DNA of 64,000 bases from NCBI RefSeq assembly GCF_003996855.1, contig NZ_NRQY01000001.1:745006-809005 (forward strand), written 5' to 3'. The stretch is from Morganella morganii. Lineage in GTDB: Bacteria > Pseudomonadota > Gammaproteobacteria > Enterobacterales > Enterobacteriaceae. The position numbers and the translations under genes were made by a program. Under the pieces are notes generated by a model. That model saw nothing but the letters and a program-made list of their open reading frames with translations, did not search any database and was not told where the DNA came from. Numbering within the stretch: position 1 is the stretch's first letter; each line of letters opens with the position of its first letter. Of this stretch, positions 18,740 through 27,780 are shown one piece after another.

Positions 18740-19462
18740 CTACAGCACACGGCTGAGAAATGCGGCAGTACGCGGGTTTTGAGGGTGATTAAATATCTGC
18801 TCCGGTGTGCCGGACTCCTGAATGACCCCCTGGTCGATAAAAAAGACGCGGTCTGCCACTTCGCGGGCAAAATTCATCTCATGGGTCACAATCACCATCG
18901 TCATACCCTCATGAGCCAGGGCTTTCATCACATTCAGCACTTCGCCGACCAGTTCCGGGTCGAGCGCGGAAGTCGGCTCATCAAACAGCAGCACGGTCGG
19001 GTCCATCGCCAGCGCACGGGCAATAGCCACGCGTTGCTGCTGTCCGCCGGATAAACTCTCCGGCCAGGCATCAATTTTGTCCGGCAGTCCGACTTTTTCC
19101 AGCAGCTGCTCTGCTTTGAGCAGGGCATCGGTTTTTTTCAGTCCGGACACCATCAGCGGCGCCATGGTGATATTATCCAGTACGGTCATGTGCGGAAACA
19201 GATTAAAGCGCTGGAATACCATACCGACATGCTCGCGCATCTTGTTCAGGTCAGTTTTCGGATCACACACATCGGTGCCGTTAACCATAATTTCACCGGA
19301 ATCCGGCCGTTCGAGGGCATTCAGACAGCGCAGAAAGGTGCTCTTTCCGGAGCCGGACGGCCCTATCACACAGACAACTTCCTGCGGGCGGATATCACAG
19401 CTGATACCGCGCAGCACATGCGTATTGCCGAATTTTTTCTGTAAATTTTTAACGTGAATCAC
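18740..19462 (-). CDS. Polar amino acid ABC transporter ATPase (GlnQ-like)
   Basis: Cytoplasmic ATPase of a polar amino acid importer. 240 residues. Walker [10 protein letters not shown] near residue 34, Q-loop [10 protein letters not shown], signature LSGGQQQR, Walker [15 protein letters not shown] and the H-loop VTHEM are all intact. Its start overlaps the end of the permease gene by 14 bases, so the two are translationally coupled. Order on the minus strand is binding protein, permease, ATPase. Best general match is GlnQ/HisP type; the actual amino acid is not certain. Confidence 0.88.
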   Translation of the reverse strand: MIHVKNLQKKFGNTHVLRGISCDIRPQEVVCVIGPSGSGKSTFLRCLNALERPDSGEIMVNGTDVCDPKTDLNKMREHVGMVFQRFNLFPHMTVLDNITMAPLMVSGLKKTDALLKAEQLLEKVGLPDKIDAWPESLSGGQQQRVAIARALAMDPTVLLFDEPTSALDPELVGEVLNVMKALAHEGMTMVIVTHEMNFAREVADRVFFIDQGVIQESGTPEQIFNHPQNPRTAAFLSRVL

Positions 19463-20213
19463 TTCTGCTCAACCTTCTTTCGGTGTATTGAACCAGCTGC
19501 GCCAGCAGGAATGTCAGCATCCAGTAAATAACGGAGATGACCAGGTACGGTTCCCAGTAAGTTGCATACGCGCCGGATACTGTCCGTGCTGCATAGGCAA
19601 GGTCGGCAAGGCCGATAGCGGAGGCCAGGGAGGAATCTTTGACAATGGCGATGGCATTGTTACCCAGCGGCGGCAGAATACGGCGGAAAGCCTGCGGCAG
19701 GATCACCTTGCGCATGGTTTTCCCCCAGCTCATTCCCAGCGCGCGGGAAGCCTCTGTCTGTCCGCGATCGACGGACTGGATCCCGGCCCGGAAAATCTCG
19801 GAAACATACGCCCCGGCATTGAGTGTAATAGCAACAATACAGGAGAGAAATGCGCCATAGTCTGAACGCAGCATTTTGGCAGTATCGGAGGAGATAATAC
19901 CGCTGGTAACCATCAGACCGTCACGCGGATTAATAAACAGCGGCACGAGTGCAAAGTGTACCACCATGATCTGTACAAACAGCGGCGTGCCGCGGAATGC
20001 ACTGACATAAAACCGCACCGGATACTGCACAAAGAACAACAGCAGCCATTTCGCCGCACCGCGCTCTGCGCGGGCTGTCCGGCCGAGACCGAGTGTCAGT
20101 CCCCAGAGGGTCCCTAAGATGACGCAGATAATAGTACATTTTATCGTCATCAGTGCCCCTTCCATAAATAACGGGGCGTATTCTTCTATTATTTCCCAGC
20201 GGAAAGCTGACAT
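19449..20213 (-). CDS. Polar amino acid ABC transporter permease
   Basis: Inner-membrane permease of the HisMQ family, 254 residues from ATG 20213, which has an AGGA ribosome site eight bases before; the longer frame to 20240 has no such support. About five or six membrane helices. The EAA loop that docks the ATPase is present ([32 protein letters not shown]). A longer than usual cytoplasmic or periplasmic insert near residues 85-115 separates it from the 219-residue GlnP. One permease gene suggests a homodimer. A hairpin separates it from the binding protein gene. Confidence 0.88.
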   Translation of the reverse strand: MSAFRWEIIEEYAPLFMEGALMTIKCTIICVILGTLWGLTLGLGRTARAERGAAKWLLLFFVQYPVRFYVSAFRGTPLFVQIMVVHFALVPLFINPRDGLMVTSGIISSDTAKMLRSDYGAFLSCIVAITLNAGAYVSEIFRAGIQSVDRGQTEASRALGMSWGKTMRKVILPQAFRRILPPLGNNAIAIVKDSSLASAIGLADLAYAARTVSGAYATYWEPYLVISVIYWMLTFLLAQLVQYTERRLSRSDSR

Positions 20214-20238
20214 AACATCCATCCTGAAAAAACAGATC

Positions 20239-20261
20239 AAACCCGCCGCAGGAGCGGGTTT
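20239..20261 (-). terminator. Intergenic hairpin between binding protein and permease genes
   Basis: AAACCCGC / GCGGGTTT stem with a seven-base loop placed between the binding protein stop and the permease start. Such a hairpin can act as a partial terminator or 3' mRNA guard that lets the binding protein be made in excess. Confidence 0.55.
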
Positions 20262-20281
20262 TTAATCAGATAAATAATGAA

Positions 20282-21049
20282 TTACTGTGCGGGCAGGGAA
20301 GGTACGTCGTTATCGAACCATTTCTGATAGATTTTGGCGTAAGTTCCGTCAGCAATGATTTTTGCCAGACCACGGTTAATTTTTTCCTGTAATTCTGTAT
20401 TGCCTTTGGCGACGGCAATGCCGAAATACTGTTTTTCAAAATGATTGTCGTAAATCAGTTTAAATTTCTTATCCGGATGGGTCTTAATATAGAATTTCAC
20501 CACCCCGACATCTCCGACAGCCGCATCCACACCGTCTTCATATAATTCCTGTAACAGCAGCGGGGTGTTATCAAACCGCTTGATGGCGGTACTGTTTTTA
20601 CCGAGCACATCAGAAACCACAATATCCCCGGTACTGGAATTCACCACGCCGACATTATATTTGCTCAGTTCAGATAATGCATTTATCGGTGAATTTTCAT
20701 TCACGACAATGGCTTGTTCTGCCGGAAAATACGGAGCAGAAAAATCCACCATTTGTTTCCGTTTATCTGTGATGGTAATACCGGAAATTAAAATATCGCG
20801 ATCTCCGGCGGACAGCGTGGCGAAAATACCTTCCCACGGCGTGTTGATTAATTTGACATCAAAATCTTCGGCGGCAGCGACCGCTTTAATAATATCAATA
20901 TCAAATCCTTCGAGTTGTTTTTCACTGTTTTCAAATTCAAACGGACGATACGTGCCGCCGGCACCAACCACATAGGTTTCTTTGGCCTGGCTTACCCCGG
21001 TGAATGCTAATAATGATAAACAGCCTGCAAAGACTAATTTCTTAAACAT
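20282..21049 (-). CDS. Periplasmic amino acid-binding protein of the ABC transporter
   Basis: Family 3 solute-binding protein, 255 residues. Signal peptide to about residue 22 (ends TGVSQA). The mature domain starts KETYVVGAGGTYRPFEF and has LEGFDIDIIKAVA, the arginine-type ligand region ISGITITDKRKQMVDFSAPYF and the C-terminal YAKIYQKWF. This pattern is shared by glutamine, arginine and cystine binding proteins. First gene of the three-gene transporter unit. Ligand not assigned. Confidence 0.88.
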   Translation of the reverse strand: MFKKLVFAGCLSLLAFTGVSQAKETYVVGAGGTYRPFEFENSEKQLEGFDIDIIKAVAAAEDFDVKLINTPWEGIFATLSAGDRDILISGITITDKRKQMVDFSAPYFPAEQAIVVNENSPINALSELSKYNVGVVNSSTGDIVVSDVLGKNSTAIKRFDNTPLLLQELYEDGVDAAVGDVGVVKFYIKTHPDKKFKLIYDNHFEKQYFGIAVAKGNTELQEKINRGLAKIIADGTYAKIYQKWFDNDVPSLPAQ

Positions 21050-21257
21050 ACCAACCTCATTTTTATGCGTGATTTTTAAATAAAAATAGATAAATATTCA
21101 TTTAATGGCAATAACTATTTAAAAATAAGCATGGCAGCAGCAGATGATCAGCCTGCGGGACTGAGCAGACAGAGTCTTATACGGGAAACGGAGTAAAACA
21201 GAGCGGATATGGCGGAACGCGGTGAGGAATGCGGTTCAGAAAATACACCGGCTGACA

Positions 21258-21842
21258 TTACCGGTGCGATGCGGTACGGGTGAACCGCATCATTCCCCAG
21301 TAACTGTTATGTGTTTTTTCTGTCAGTTGCCAGCCGGACTGTTCCAGTGCGGGGCGCAGCGCGTGATTGATAATCCGGTGTGCCATTACCAGCACCGCAC
21401 CGTGTTCCTGCGCATGACCGGAGAGGATTTTCGCAGCAGATTGCGCCCGTTCACGCACCTGTGCCACGGCGGGAACGGATCTTCCGCCCCCCGCCAGCCA
21501 CAACAGGCGGAATGCCGTCACCCACCACATTGGCGGCAGTTTTACCGGCATCAGCAGTGCAGGGGAGAACAGAGGGAGTTCAGCTTCGTGCAGTTCATCA
21601 ATAATGACACGCGGTGTGATCCCGAGCGCGGCGAGTGACGCGGACGTGCGGAAAAGCGGGCTGGCAACCGGGAAATAACGGGATAATTCCTCTGCGGACA
21701 GGGATAACGGGGGCGAGGATGGCAGAATAATACCCCAGGCATCATATTCCGCCAGCCAGGCACGAAGGTCGCGCAGAGCCAGCGGTGTTTTTTTATCCGG
21801 CACCGGTTCGCCGTGGCGGATCAGCAGAATTTCCTGAGTCAT
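21258..21842 (-). CDS. Histidine phosphatase family protein
   Basis: 194 residues, branch 1 of the histidine phosphatase superfamily. The catalytic LIRHGEP motif is at residues 7-13, and the second catalytic histidine is probably in VLVMAHRIIN near residue 140. Its ATG shares one base with the stop of the CdsA-like gene (TGATG), so translation is coupled in an operon of lipid genes. By position it may dephosphorylate a lipid intermediate such as a phosphatidyl phosphate, as proposed for similar gene sets, but this is inference. Confidence 0.8.
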   Translation of the reverse strand: MTQEILLIRHGEPVPDKKTPLALRDLRAWLAEYDAWGIILPSSPPLSLSAEELSRYFPVASPLFRTSASLAALGITPRVIIDELHEAELPLFSPALLMPVKLPPMWWVTAFRLLWLAGGGRSVPAVAQVRERAQSAAKILSGHAQEHGAVLVMAHRIINHALRPALEQSGWQLTEKTHNSYWGMMRFTRTASHR

Positions 21843-22768
21843 CAGGTATAAAAATATTTCAGCACATGGAAGAAGACCGGGGCCGCGAAACAGAGAGAAT
21901 CCAGTCTGTCCATCATGCCGCCGTGTCCCTCAATCATGGCACCGAAATCTTTTATCCCGCTGTCCCGCTTGATGGCGGACATACATAATCCGCCTGCAAA
22001 ACCGGCCAGGCAAATCATCAGTGAGAGCAGGAAGGCGGCCCACGGACTGAACGGTGTGGCCCACCACAGCGCCATCCCGACCAGGCTGGCACTGACGATC
22101 CCGCCGATAAAGCCCTCAACGGTTTTATTCGGGCTCAGTTTCGGCACAATCGGGTGTTTGCCGAACAGTTTACCGAACACGTATTGCAGGACATCGGAAA
22201 TCTGAACCACGATCATCAGAAACAGCAGCAGGTTGATATTATCCGTAAAACCCGGAATCGGCAGTACCAGCAGTGCAGGGGCATAACTGAGGCAGTAAAC
22301 CGCAATCATCACACTCCACTGAATTTTTGCCATCCGTTCCAGGAAGTGGCGGGTGTCACCGGAGAGCACCATGCGGGTCGGGATAAACAGGAAGGCATAT
22401 ACCGGGATAAAGACCGACAGCAGGTTATACCACTGGATACCGACCAGCACATACTGTACCGGCAGAATGATAAAGAAGCACCAGAACAGGGCACCGTGGT
22501 CGGCGCGGTGTGTCGGCGTCAGGGTGATAAGCTCACGCAGTGCCAGCAGGGACATAAAGGCAAACAGCACAACCGAGCCGATTGGCCCGATACTGATAGC
22601 GACGGCGGCAATAATACACATCAGCCACCAGGCCCGTATGCGGGCATTGAGGTTGCTGATAACGGAGGTATTTCCTTTAATCTGTTTCAGAATCAGGCCG
22701 ATAACCGTTGCCACTGCCAGGAACCCGAACAGTCCGCTGAAGATCCAGAATAATTCATTATCTTTCAT
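21842..22768 (-). CDS. Phosphatidate cytidylyltransferase, YnbB-like
   Basis: Membrane enzyme expected to make CDP-diacylglycerol from phosphatidate and CTP. 308 residues with about eight membrane segments. The family signature is seen near the C terminus: SAIKRDSGIKDFGAMIEGHGG followed by DRLD. Where the signature normally has Pro or Gly before x-HGG, this protein has Glu. It resembles E. coli YnbB more than CdsA, both in the C terminus and in length. Starts inside the end of the acyltransferase gene (11-base overlap) and is coupled to the phosphatase gene. Confidence 0.87.
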   Translation of the reverse strand: MKDNELFWIFSGLFGFLAVATVIGLILKQIKGNTSVISNLNARIRAWWLMCIIAAVAISIGPIGSVVLFAFMSLLALRELITLTPTHRADHGALFWCFFIILPVQYVLVGIQWYNLLSVFIPVYAFLFIPTRMVLSGDTRHFLERMAKIQWSVMIAVYCLSYAPALLVLPIPGFTDNINLLLFLMIVVQISDVLQYVFGKLFGKHPIVPKLSPNKTVEGFIGGIVSASLVGMALWWATPFSPWAAFLLSLMICLAGFAGGLCMSAIKRDSGIKDFGAMIEGHGGMMDRLDSLCFAAPVFFHVLKYFYT

Positions 22769-23435
22769 GATGTATTGCCTCTAACGCCTGGCGCGTCCGT
22801 ATTAAAAAGTCTGCTTTGCTTTCTTCCTCCCCGGCCGGTTCAGCCGGGGCACCGAATGTGGCAGTGCAGATAACCGGCACAACCAGCCGCGAGCCTTTCG
22901 GCAGTACACGGTTGAGATTTTCCAGATACACCGGCACCAGCACGGCACCCGGATTGTTGCGTGATAAATGCCAGAGTCCGGCTTTGAAATCCTGAATTTT
23001 TTCACCGTCGCCGCGTGTGCCTTCCGGGAACAAAATCAGGGAGTCCCCGCTATTGAGGACATTTTGCATCACGTCCAGCGGGTTTTCTGCCGGGGTGGCA
23101 TCCTGCTGCTCATTGTCAGCGGCAGGTTCGATTTTTTTACCCCGGGCGATCAGTACCGCGCCGAATATACGTTTGGCAATATAACGGCGGAAACGGGTTT
23201 TATCCCAGTAATCCTGAGCCGCGACCGGATGGACATGTTTGCGCGCCGCATTGCTCAGACAGGACCAGATCACCAGCCCGTCGAGATGGCTGGAGTGGTT
23301 GGCATAATAAATACAGGGTTTGCCTTCCGGCAGCGGGGCGTTCTGCTTTGCGCGGATACCGGTCAGAAACCGGCATACCGACACCAGCAGTGCCGAGACA
23401 ATTTTTTGATCCGGCGAGAACGTTTTACGGGTCAT
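22758..23435 (-). CDS. Lysophospholipid acyltransferase family protein (PlsC-like)
   Basis: 225 residues. The acyltransferase blocks are visible: NHSSHLD (HX4D, catalytic) near residue 46, a later FPEGTRGDGEKIQDFKAG block that binds the phosphate, and a proline-rich VPVYLENL segment. One N-terminal hydrophobic stretch could anchor it to the membrane. First gene of a three-gene coupled unit with a CdsA-like and a phosphatase gene; together they look like a side branch of phospholipid synthesis. The acyl donor and acceptor are not evident. Confidence 0.85.
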   Translation of the reverse strand: MTRKTFSPDQKIVSALLVSVCRFLTGIRAKQNAPLPEGKPCIYYANHSSHLDGLVIWSCLSNAARKHVHPVAAQDYWDKTRFRRYIAKRIFGAVLIARGKKIEPAADNEQQDATPAENPLDVMQNVLNSGDSLILFPEGTRGDGEKIQDFKAGLWHLSRNNPGAVLVPVYLENLNRVLPKGSRLVVPVICTATFGAPAEPAGEEESKADFLIRTRQALEAIHHER

Positions 23436-23777
23436 CCTTCATTATCCTTATGTAAACCAGCTATCAGTATGCGGGTAAGTGCGTTGCACAAGGCGGCAGA
23501 GTTCTCACAGCGGGTCTGCCGGGCTGTTATCGGACGTCTGTCCCTGATTTCTGATTCCATATCCTTTCCGTCATGTGAAAATTAATCTGTTGATAATATA
23601 AGGTTTCGTGACTTATTAATAACAGTGATACGGCAAAATCGTTAAATATTTTTTTATACAGCCGAATGTACGGACAGTGCGGATAACGGAATATCTTAGC
23701 TGAAAAGTGACTAAGGAAAGCCGCCGCCCTTATGGCAGGATAACAGTGTAACCAGGCAGACTATTATTGAGGTGATT
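23436..23777. other. Divergent region between the lipid operon and metC
   Basis: Holds the promoters of both units. A single GGACGTCT at 23532-23539 resembles one MetJ half-site but has no tandem partner, so I do not claim regulation. No gene or RNA recognised. Confidence 0.5.
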
Positions 23778-24959
23778 ATGTCAGAACAAGCCCGCCGTTC
23801 TTTGCGCAGAGAAACCAGGCTGACGCAAAGCGGCCGTAACCCGGCAGCACAGCACGGATTTGTGAATACCCCGGTATACCGCGGCTCCACGGTTGTGTTT
23901 CCGTCGTATGATGCCCTGATCAACCGTCGTGCGGAATTCCATTACGGCACTGACGGCACACCGACGATTGCGGCACTGGAAAATGCCTGGAGTGAGCTGA
24001 CCGGCGCGGCGGGTACGGTTTTATCCCCGTCAGGGTTGGGTGCAGTGACCCTGGCACTGCTGACCACACTGAAAAGCGGCGATCATCTGCTGATGACCGA
24101 CTCTGTCTATCACCCGACGCGGCAGTTATGCTGTGGTCTGCTGGCGAAAATGGGGATCACCACCACGTATTATGATCCGTTGATCGGTGCGGAAATTGAA
24201 TCCCTTATCCGCCCGGAAACGGCGGTCATTTTCCTTGAATCTCCCGGCTCCCAGACCTTTGAGGTACAGGATGTTCCGGCGATTACTGCGGTAGCCAAAC
24301 GTCGTCATATTGCGACCATTATCGATAATACCTGGGCGACGCCGCTCTTTTTCCGCGCCCATGAGCACGGCTGTGATATCTCCCTTGAAGCCGGAACCAA
24401 ATATCCCAGCGGCCATTCCGATGTGCTGATGGGGCTGATTTCCGCCAATGCACAGTGGTGGCCGGAACTGCGCAAAACCTATGACCAGATGGCGATGCTG
24501 CCGGGTGCGGAAGATTGTTTCCTAGTTCTGCGCGGGCTGCGCACGCTGCATATCAGGCTGAAAGAAGCGCAGAACCGGGCACTGAAAATTGCGGAGTGGC
24601 TACAGTCACGTCCGGAAGTCAGCCTCGTGCTGCATCCGGCATTTCCGGCATGTCCGGGGCATGAGATCTGGAAACGGGATTTTACCGGTTCCTCCGGGTT
24701 GTTTTCTGTGGTGCTGGATAAAAAATATACCCCCGGTGACCTTGCCAGGATGCTCGACGGCCTGGATATTTTCGCGATGGGGTATTCCTGGGGCGGGTTC
24801 GAAAGTCTGATTATACCGTTTGATTGCAGCCGTTACCGGACAGTCACCAGCTGGCAGCCGGGTGGGCTGACACTGCGTCTGCAAATCGGCCTGGAAGACA
24901 CAGATGATTTGATAGCGGATTTAACCGCCGGATTTGAGCGGCTGAATGCTGTGCACTGA
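23778..24959 (+). CDS. metC: Cystathionine beta-lyase
   Basis: PLP enzyme that cleaves cystathionine to homocysteine, pyruvate and ammonia in methionine synthesis. 393 residues from ATG 23778, just after a TGAGGTG ribosome site; the GTG six bases earlier is inside that site. PLP lysine is Lys208 in EAGTKYPSGHSD, matching Lys210 of E. coli; the YRGSTVVFPSYD start and RLQIGLEDTDDLIADL end are family blocks. MetC enzymes also degrade cysteine. Convergent with tyrP across a terminator. Confidence 0.93.
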   Translation: MSEQARRSLRRETRLTQSGRNPAAQHGFVNTPVYRGSTVVFPSYDALINRRAEFHYGTDGTPTIAALENAWSELTGAAGTVLSPSGLGAVTLALLTTLKSGDHLLMTDSVYHPTRQLCCGLLAKMGITTTYYDPLIGAEIESLIRPETAVIFLESPGSQTFEVQDVPAITAVAKRRHIATIIDNTWATPLFFRAHEHGCDISLEAGTKYPSGHSDVLMGLISANAQWWPELRKTYDQMAMLPGAEDCFLVLRGLRTLHIRLKEAQNRALKIAEWLQSRPEVSLVLHPAFPACPGHEIWKRDFTGSSGLFSVVLDKKYTPGDLARMLDGLDIFAMGYSWGGFESLIIPFDCSRYRTVTSWQPGGLTLRLQIGLEDTDDLIADLTAGFERLNAVH

Positions 24960-24972
24960 GATAAAGCAGAAA

Positions 24973-25004
24973 GAAATAAGCCCGGCATGACCGGGCTTAT
25001 TCTC
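24973..25004. terminator. Bidirectional terminator between metC and tyrP
   Basis: AATAAGCCCGG / CCGGGCTTATT with a five-base loop, strong and symmetrical, between converging genes. Confidence 0.88.
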
Positions 25005-25016
25005 AGAAAGGCGATA

Positions 25017-26222
25017 TTAAATATTCGGCAGATAACCGGCGCTTTTGATTAACTCAATGGAGATCACCAGCAGACCGAACAGGAAGATAAAGATCAGCAC
25101 GCCATTTCCGCCTGTCACACGGTAAGCACCGGCTTTCGGGTTCTGCCGTACTTTCCACGCTAATAATGATGGCAGGATCAGTGCCAGGAAGGAGAGCGCC
25201 ATCGCGGCATACGCCAGTGCGCCGGTAAAGCTCTTGTAGTACAGGGCACAGACCAGCGGCAGGGCGAACGTCAGAATCCCGGTCTGAGTGCGGCCGAATG
25301 CGGAATTTTTGCGTCTGAACAGGTCGGCCAGGTAATCGAATAACCCCAGTGCCACACCCAGGAACGAAGTGGCCAGTGCCAGATCCATAAACAGGCTGAC
25401 TGCGATATCCACGTATTTATTGGCAACGGTTTCACTGAGTGCGGTCAGTAATCCGTCAAGGCCGGATTTCTGTGCCAGAATGCCGAAGAAGGTATCAGAC
25501 GGGATTGCGCCGAGAGTTGCAACCTGCCACAGCAGATAAGCCACAAGCGGGATGGCACTGCCGGTCAGGAAAATAAAACGCAGCTTTTTGCTGTCGCCGT
25601 TCATGTAATTGACCAGGCTCGGTACACTGCCGTGGAAACCAAAAGAGGTAAATACCAGCGGGATAGCGGAAAGCACCAGACCGTTCTGGATAGGCATGCT
25701 GACAAGGTTAGTCATATTCACATGCGGCATCATGACGGCGAGCATGATGATCAGAAAGATAATTTTGCCGGTAAACAGGATGCGGTTGATAAAATCAACG
25801 GAGTGAGTCCCGACACAGACCACAAGGCCGCCGACCAGCGTAAAGATAATGGTGGCGGCACCGGGTGTAACAGATAGTTGCCACCAGTTTTGCAGGCTGG
25901 CGGAGATCATTTCCCCCGCGCCGCCGATGTACGCAGTCGTCAGCGCATACATCAGTAATAACATGCTGAAACCGGTCAGGAGCTGACCCGGTAATCCGAG
26001 GTATTGACGGGCGACAGTGCCTAAGCCGGTATCCGGTGAACTGTACTGATAAACTTCAACCATCAGTAATGCGGTATAACTCATGATAGCCCACAGGCCG
26101 ATCAGAATAACCGCAATGACCGGAAAACCGATCCCTGCTGCTGCCAGGGGCATTGCCAGCATACCGGCACCGATCGTTGTTCCCGCAACAATCAGAACAC
26201 TGCCGAGTGTACGATTTTTCAC
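25017..26222 (-). CDS. tyrP: Tyrosine-specific permease
   Basis: Proton-driven tyrosine importer of the hydroxy/aromatic amino acid permease family. 401 residues from GTG 26222 (VKNRTLGS), matching the MKNRTLGS start of E. coli TyrP; a GAGG ribosome site is six bases before, and the longer frame to 26261 lacks support. Eleven membrane segments expected. Conserved [32 protein letters not shown] and [17 protein letters not shown] are present. A TyrR box lies upstream, which supports tyrosine rather than tryptophan. Confidence 0.92.
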   Translation of the reverse strand: MKNRTLGSVLIVAGTTIGAGMLAMPLAAAGIGFPVIAVILIGLWAIMSYTALLMVEVYQYSSPDTGLGTVARQYLGLPGQLLTGFSMLLLMYALTTAYIGGAGEMISASLQNWWQLSVTPGAATIIFTLVGGLVVCVGTHSVDFINRILFTGKIIFLIIMLAVMMPHVNMTNLVSMPIQNGLVLSAIPLVFTSFGFHGSVPSLVNYMNGDSKKLRFIFLTGSAIPLVAYLLWQVATLGAIPSDTFFGILAQKSGLDGLLTALSETVANKYVDIAVSLFMDLALATSFLGVALGLFDYLADLFRRKNSAFGRTQTGILTFALPLVCALYYKSFTGALAYAAMALSFLALILPSLLAWKVRQNPKAGAYRVTGGNGVLIFIFLFGLLVISIELIKSAGYLPNI

Positions 26223-26307
26223 CAAAACCTCATGATATTTCAACCAATAATATGTGAGCAAAGCGTAATGAAAAACAGGAAAGGTGTCAAACTTAAATTA
26301 CGTATAT

Positions 26308-26325
26308 TGTAAAGATATCGTTACA
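26308..26325. promoter_or_regulatory. TyrR box before tyrP
   Basis: TGTAAA, six bases, GTTACA; the consensus is TGTAAA-N6-TTTACA, so one mismatch. It is 86 bases before the tyrP GTG. TyrR controls tyrP in E. coli through such boxes. Confidence 0.8.
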
Positions 26326-26335
26326 TTGGTGGCGT

Positions 26336-26361
26336 AAAAAAACCGGATTGCAGATCCGGTC
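26336..26361 (-). terminator. Terminator of the nrdAB-yfaE unit
   Basis: On the minus strand ACCGGATCTGCAATCCGGT folds into a seven-pair stem followed by a run of seven T, just past yfaE. Confidence 0.85.
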
Positions 26362-26371
26362 ACATTATCAT

Positions 26372-26638
26372 TCAGAGTTCGATTTCAATATCACTCAGCG
26401 GGTAACAACTACAGGGCAGAATTTCACCGTCATTAATAAATGCAACCGGCCGCTGCCGGTAACCGACTTTTCCGCGTTTCAGGCGGACACGGCAGGCACC
26501 GCAATAGCCTTCGCGGCACTGGTATTCCACCGGGACGGATTGTTCGAGTGTATTGAGCAGGTTGTTATGTTCTTCACTGACATAGTGCAGATGAATACCC
26601 TGCATGCTGCCATGCAGGGTGATTTTATAGCGGGGCAT
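26372..26638 (-). CDS. yfaE: Class Ia ribonucleotide reductase-maintaining ferredoxin
   Basis: 88-residue [2Fe-2S] ferredoxin of plant type that keeps or rebuilds the NrdB diferric-tyrosyl cofactor. Cluster cysteines are in QCREGYCGACRVRL (CX4CX2C) near residues 40-50 and the fourth in ILPCSCYPL near residue 80. Its ATG shares a base with the nrdB stop (TGATG), so the three genes nrdA, nrdB, yfaE form a coupled operon as in E. coli. A terminator follows. Confidence 0.93.
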   Translation of the reverse strand: MPRYKITLHGSMQGIHLHYVSEEHNNLLNTLEQSVPVEYQCREGYCGACRVRLKRGKVGYRQRPVAFINDGEILPCSCYPLSDIEIEL

Positions 26639-27768
26639 CAGAGCTCGAAGTTACTCAGTTCGTCAGTATTGACTTCGGAGTCAATCTGACCGACCAGATA
26701 GGAGCTGACTTCCACTTCCTGTGGTGCCACTTGAACATTATCCGATACCAGCCACGCGTTGATCCACGGAATCGGGTTCGAGCGGACTTTGAACGGCAGC
26801 GGCAGACCCACCGCCTGCATGCGGATATTGGTGATGTATTCCACATACTGACACAGGATATCTTTGTTCAGGCCGATCATGGAGCCGTTGCAGAACAGGT
26901 AATCTGCCCACTCTTTTTCCTGCTCCGCCGCGCGGACAAACAGGTCATAGCAATCCTGCTCGCACTCTTTGGCGATTTCCGCCATTTCCGGGTCATCCTG
27001 GCCGCTGCGCAGCAGGTTGAGCATATGCTGGGTACCGGTCAGGTGCAGTGCTTCATCACGGGCGATCAGTTTGATGATTTTTGCGTTACCTTCCATCAGT
27101 TCGCGCTCGGCAAAGGCAAAAGAGCAGGCGAAACTGACATAAAAGCGAATCGCTTCCAGTGCGTTGACACTCATCAGGCACAGGTAAAGCTGACGTTTGA
27201 GGGCACGCAGGGAAACCGTAAAGGTTTTACCGTTCGCCGTATGCGTTCCTTCACCGAACATATGATATTCACTGGTCATGCGGATCAGGTCATCATAATA
27301 ACCGGCAATATCTTCCGCGCGTTTGATGATCTCTTCGTTTGACACGATATCATCAAACACCACTGCCGGGTCATTCACGATATTACGGATAATATGCGTG
27401 TAAGAACGGGAGTGAATGGTTTCCGAGAAAGACCAGGTTTCCACCCAGGTTTCCAGCTCCGGAATGGAGATCAGCGGCAGCAGCGCCACGTTCGGGCTGC
27501 GGCCCTGGATGGAATCCAGCAGGGTCTGGTATTTCAGGTTACTGATAAAAATATGTTTTTCGTGATCCGGCAGGGCATTGTAGTCAATACGGTCGCGGGA
27601 CACATCCACTTCTTCCGGACGCCAGAAGAAGGAGAGCTGTTTTTCAATCAGTGATTCAAAAATCGGGTACTTTTGCTGATCATAACGGGCGACGTTTACC
27701 GGCTGCCCGAAGAACATCGGTTCTTTCAGCTGATCATTATGTACCTGCGAAAATGTTGTATAAGACAT
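26638..27768 (-). CDS. nrdB: Ribonucleotide reductase class Ia, beta subunit
   Basis: R2 subunit carrying the diiron-tyrosyl radical that starts catalysis in NrdA. 376 residues, the usual enteric length. Iron ligands are seen in [18 protein letters not shown] and in the [16 protein letters not shown] segment. The C-terminal tail ([11 protein letters not shown]) is the peptide that docks on NrdA. Lies 12 bases after nrdA and overlaps yfaE by one base. Confidence 0.96.
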   Translation of the reverse strand: MSYTTFSQVHNDQLKEPMFFGQPVNVARYDQQKYPIFESLIEKQLSFFWRPEEVDVSRDRIDYNALPDHEKHIFISNLKYQTLLDSIQGRSPNVALLPLISIPELETWVETWSFSETIHSRSYTHIIRNIVNDPAVVFDDIVSNEEIIKRAEDIAGYYDDLIRMTSEYHMFGEGTHTANGKTFTVSLRALKRQLYLCLMSVNALEAIRFYVSFACSFAFAERELMEGNAKIIKLIARDEALHLTGTQHMLNLLRSGQDDPEMAEIAKECEQDCYDLFVRAAEQEKEWADYLFCNGSMIGLNKDILCQYVEYITNIRMQAVGLPLPFKVRSNPIPWINAWLVSDNVQVAPQEVEVSSYLVGQIDSEVNTDELSNFEL

Positions 27769-27780
27769 TATTTATTTACC

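Noticed and set aside
23532..23539. GGACGTCT resembling a MetJ half-site near metC
   Set aside because: MetJ needs at least two tandem 8-mers; neighbours do not match, and it is about 240 bases before metC.
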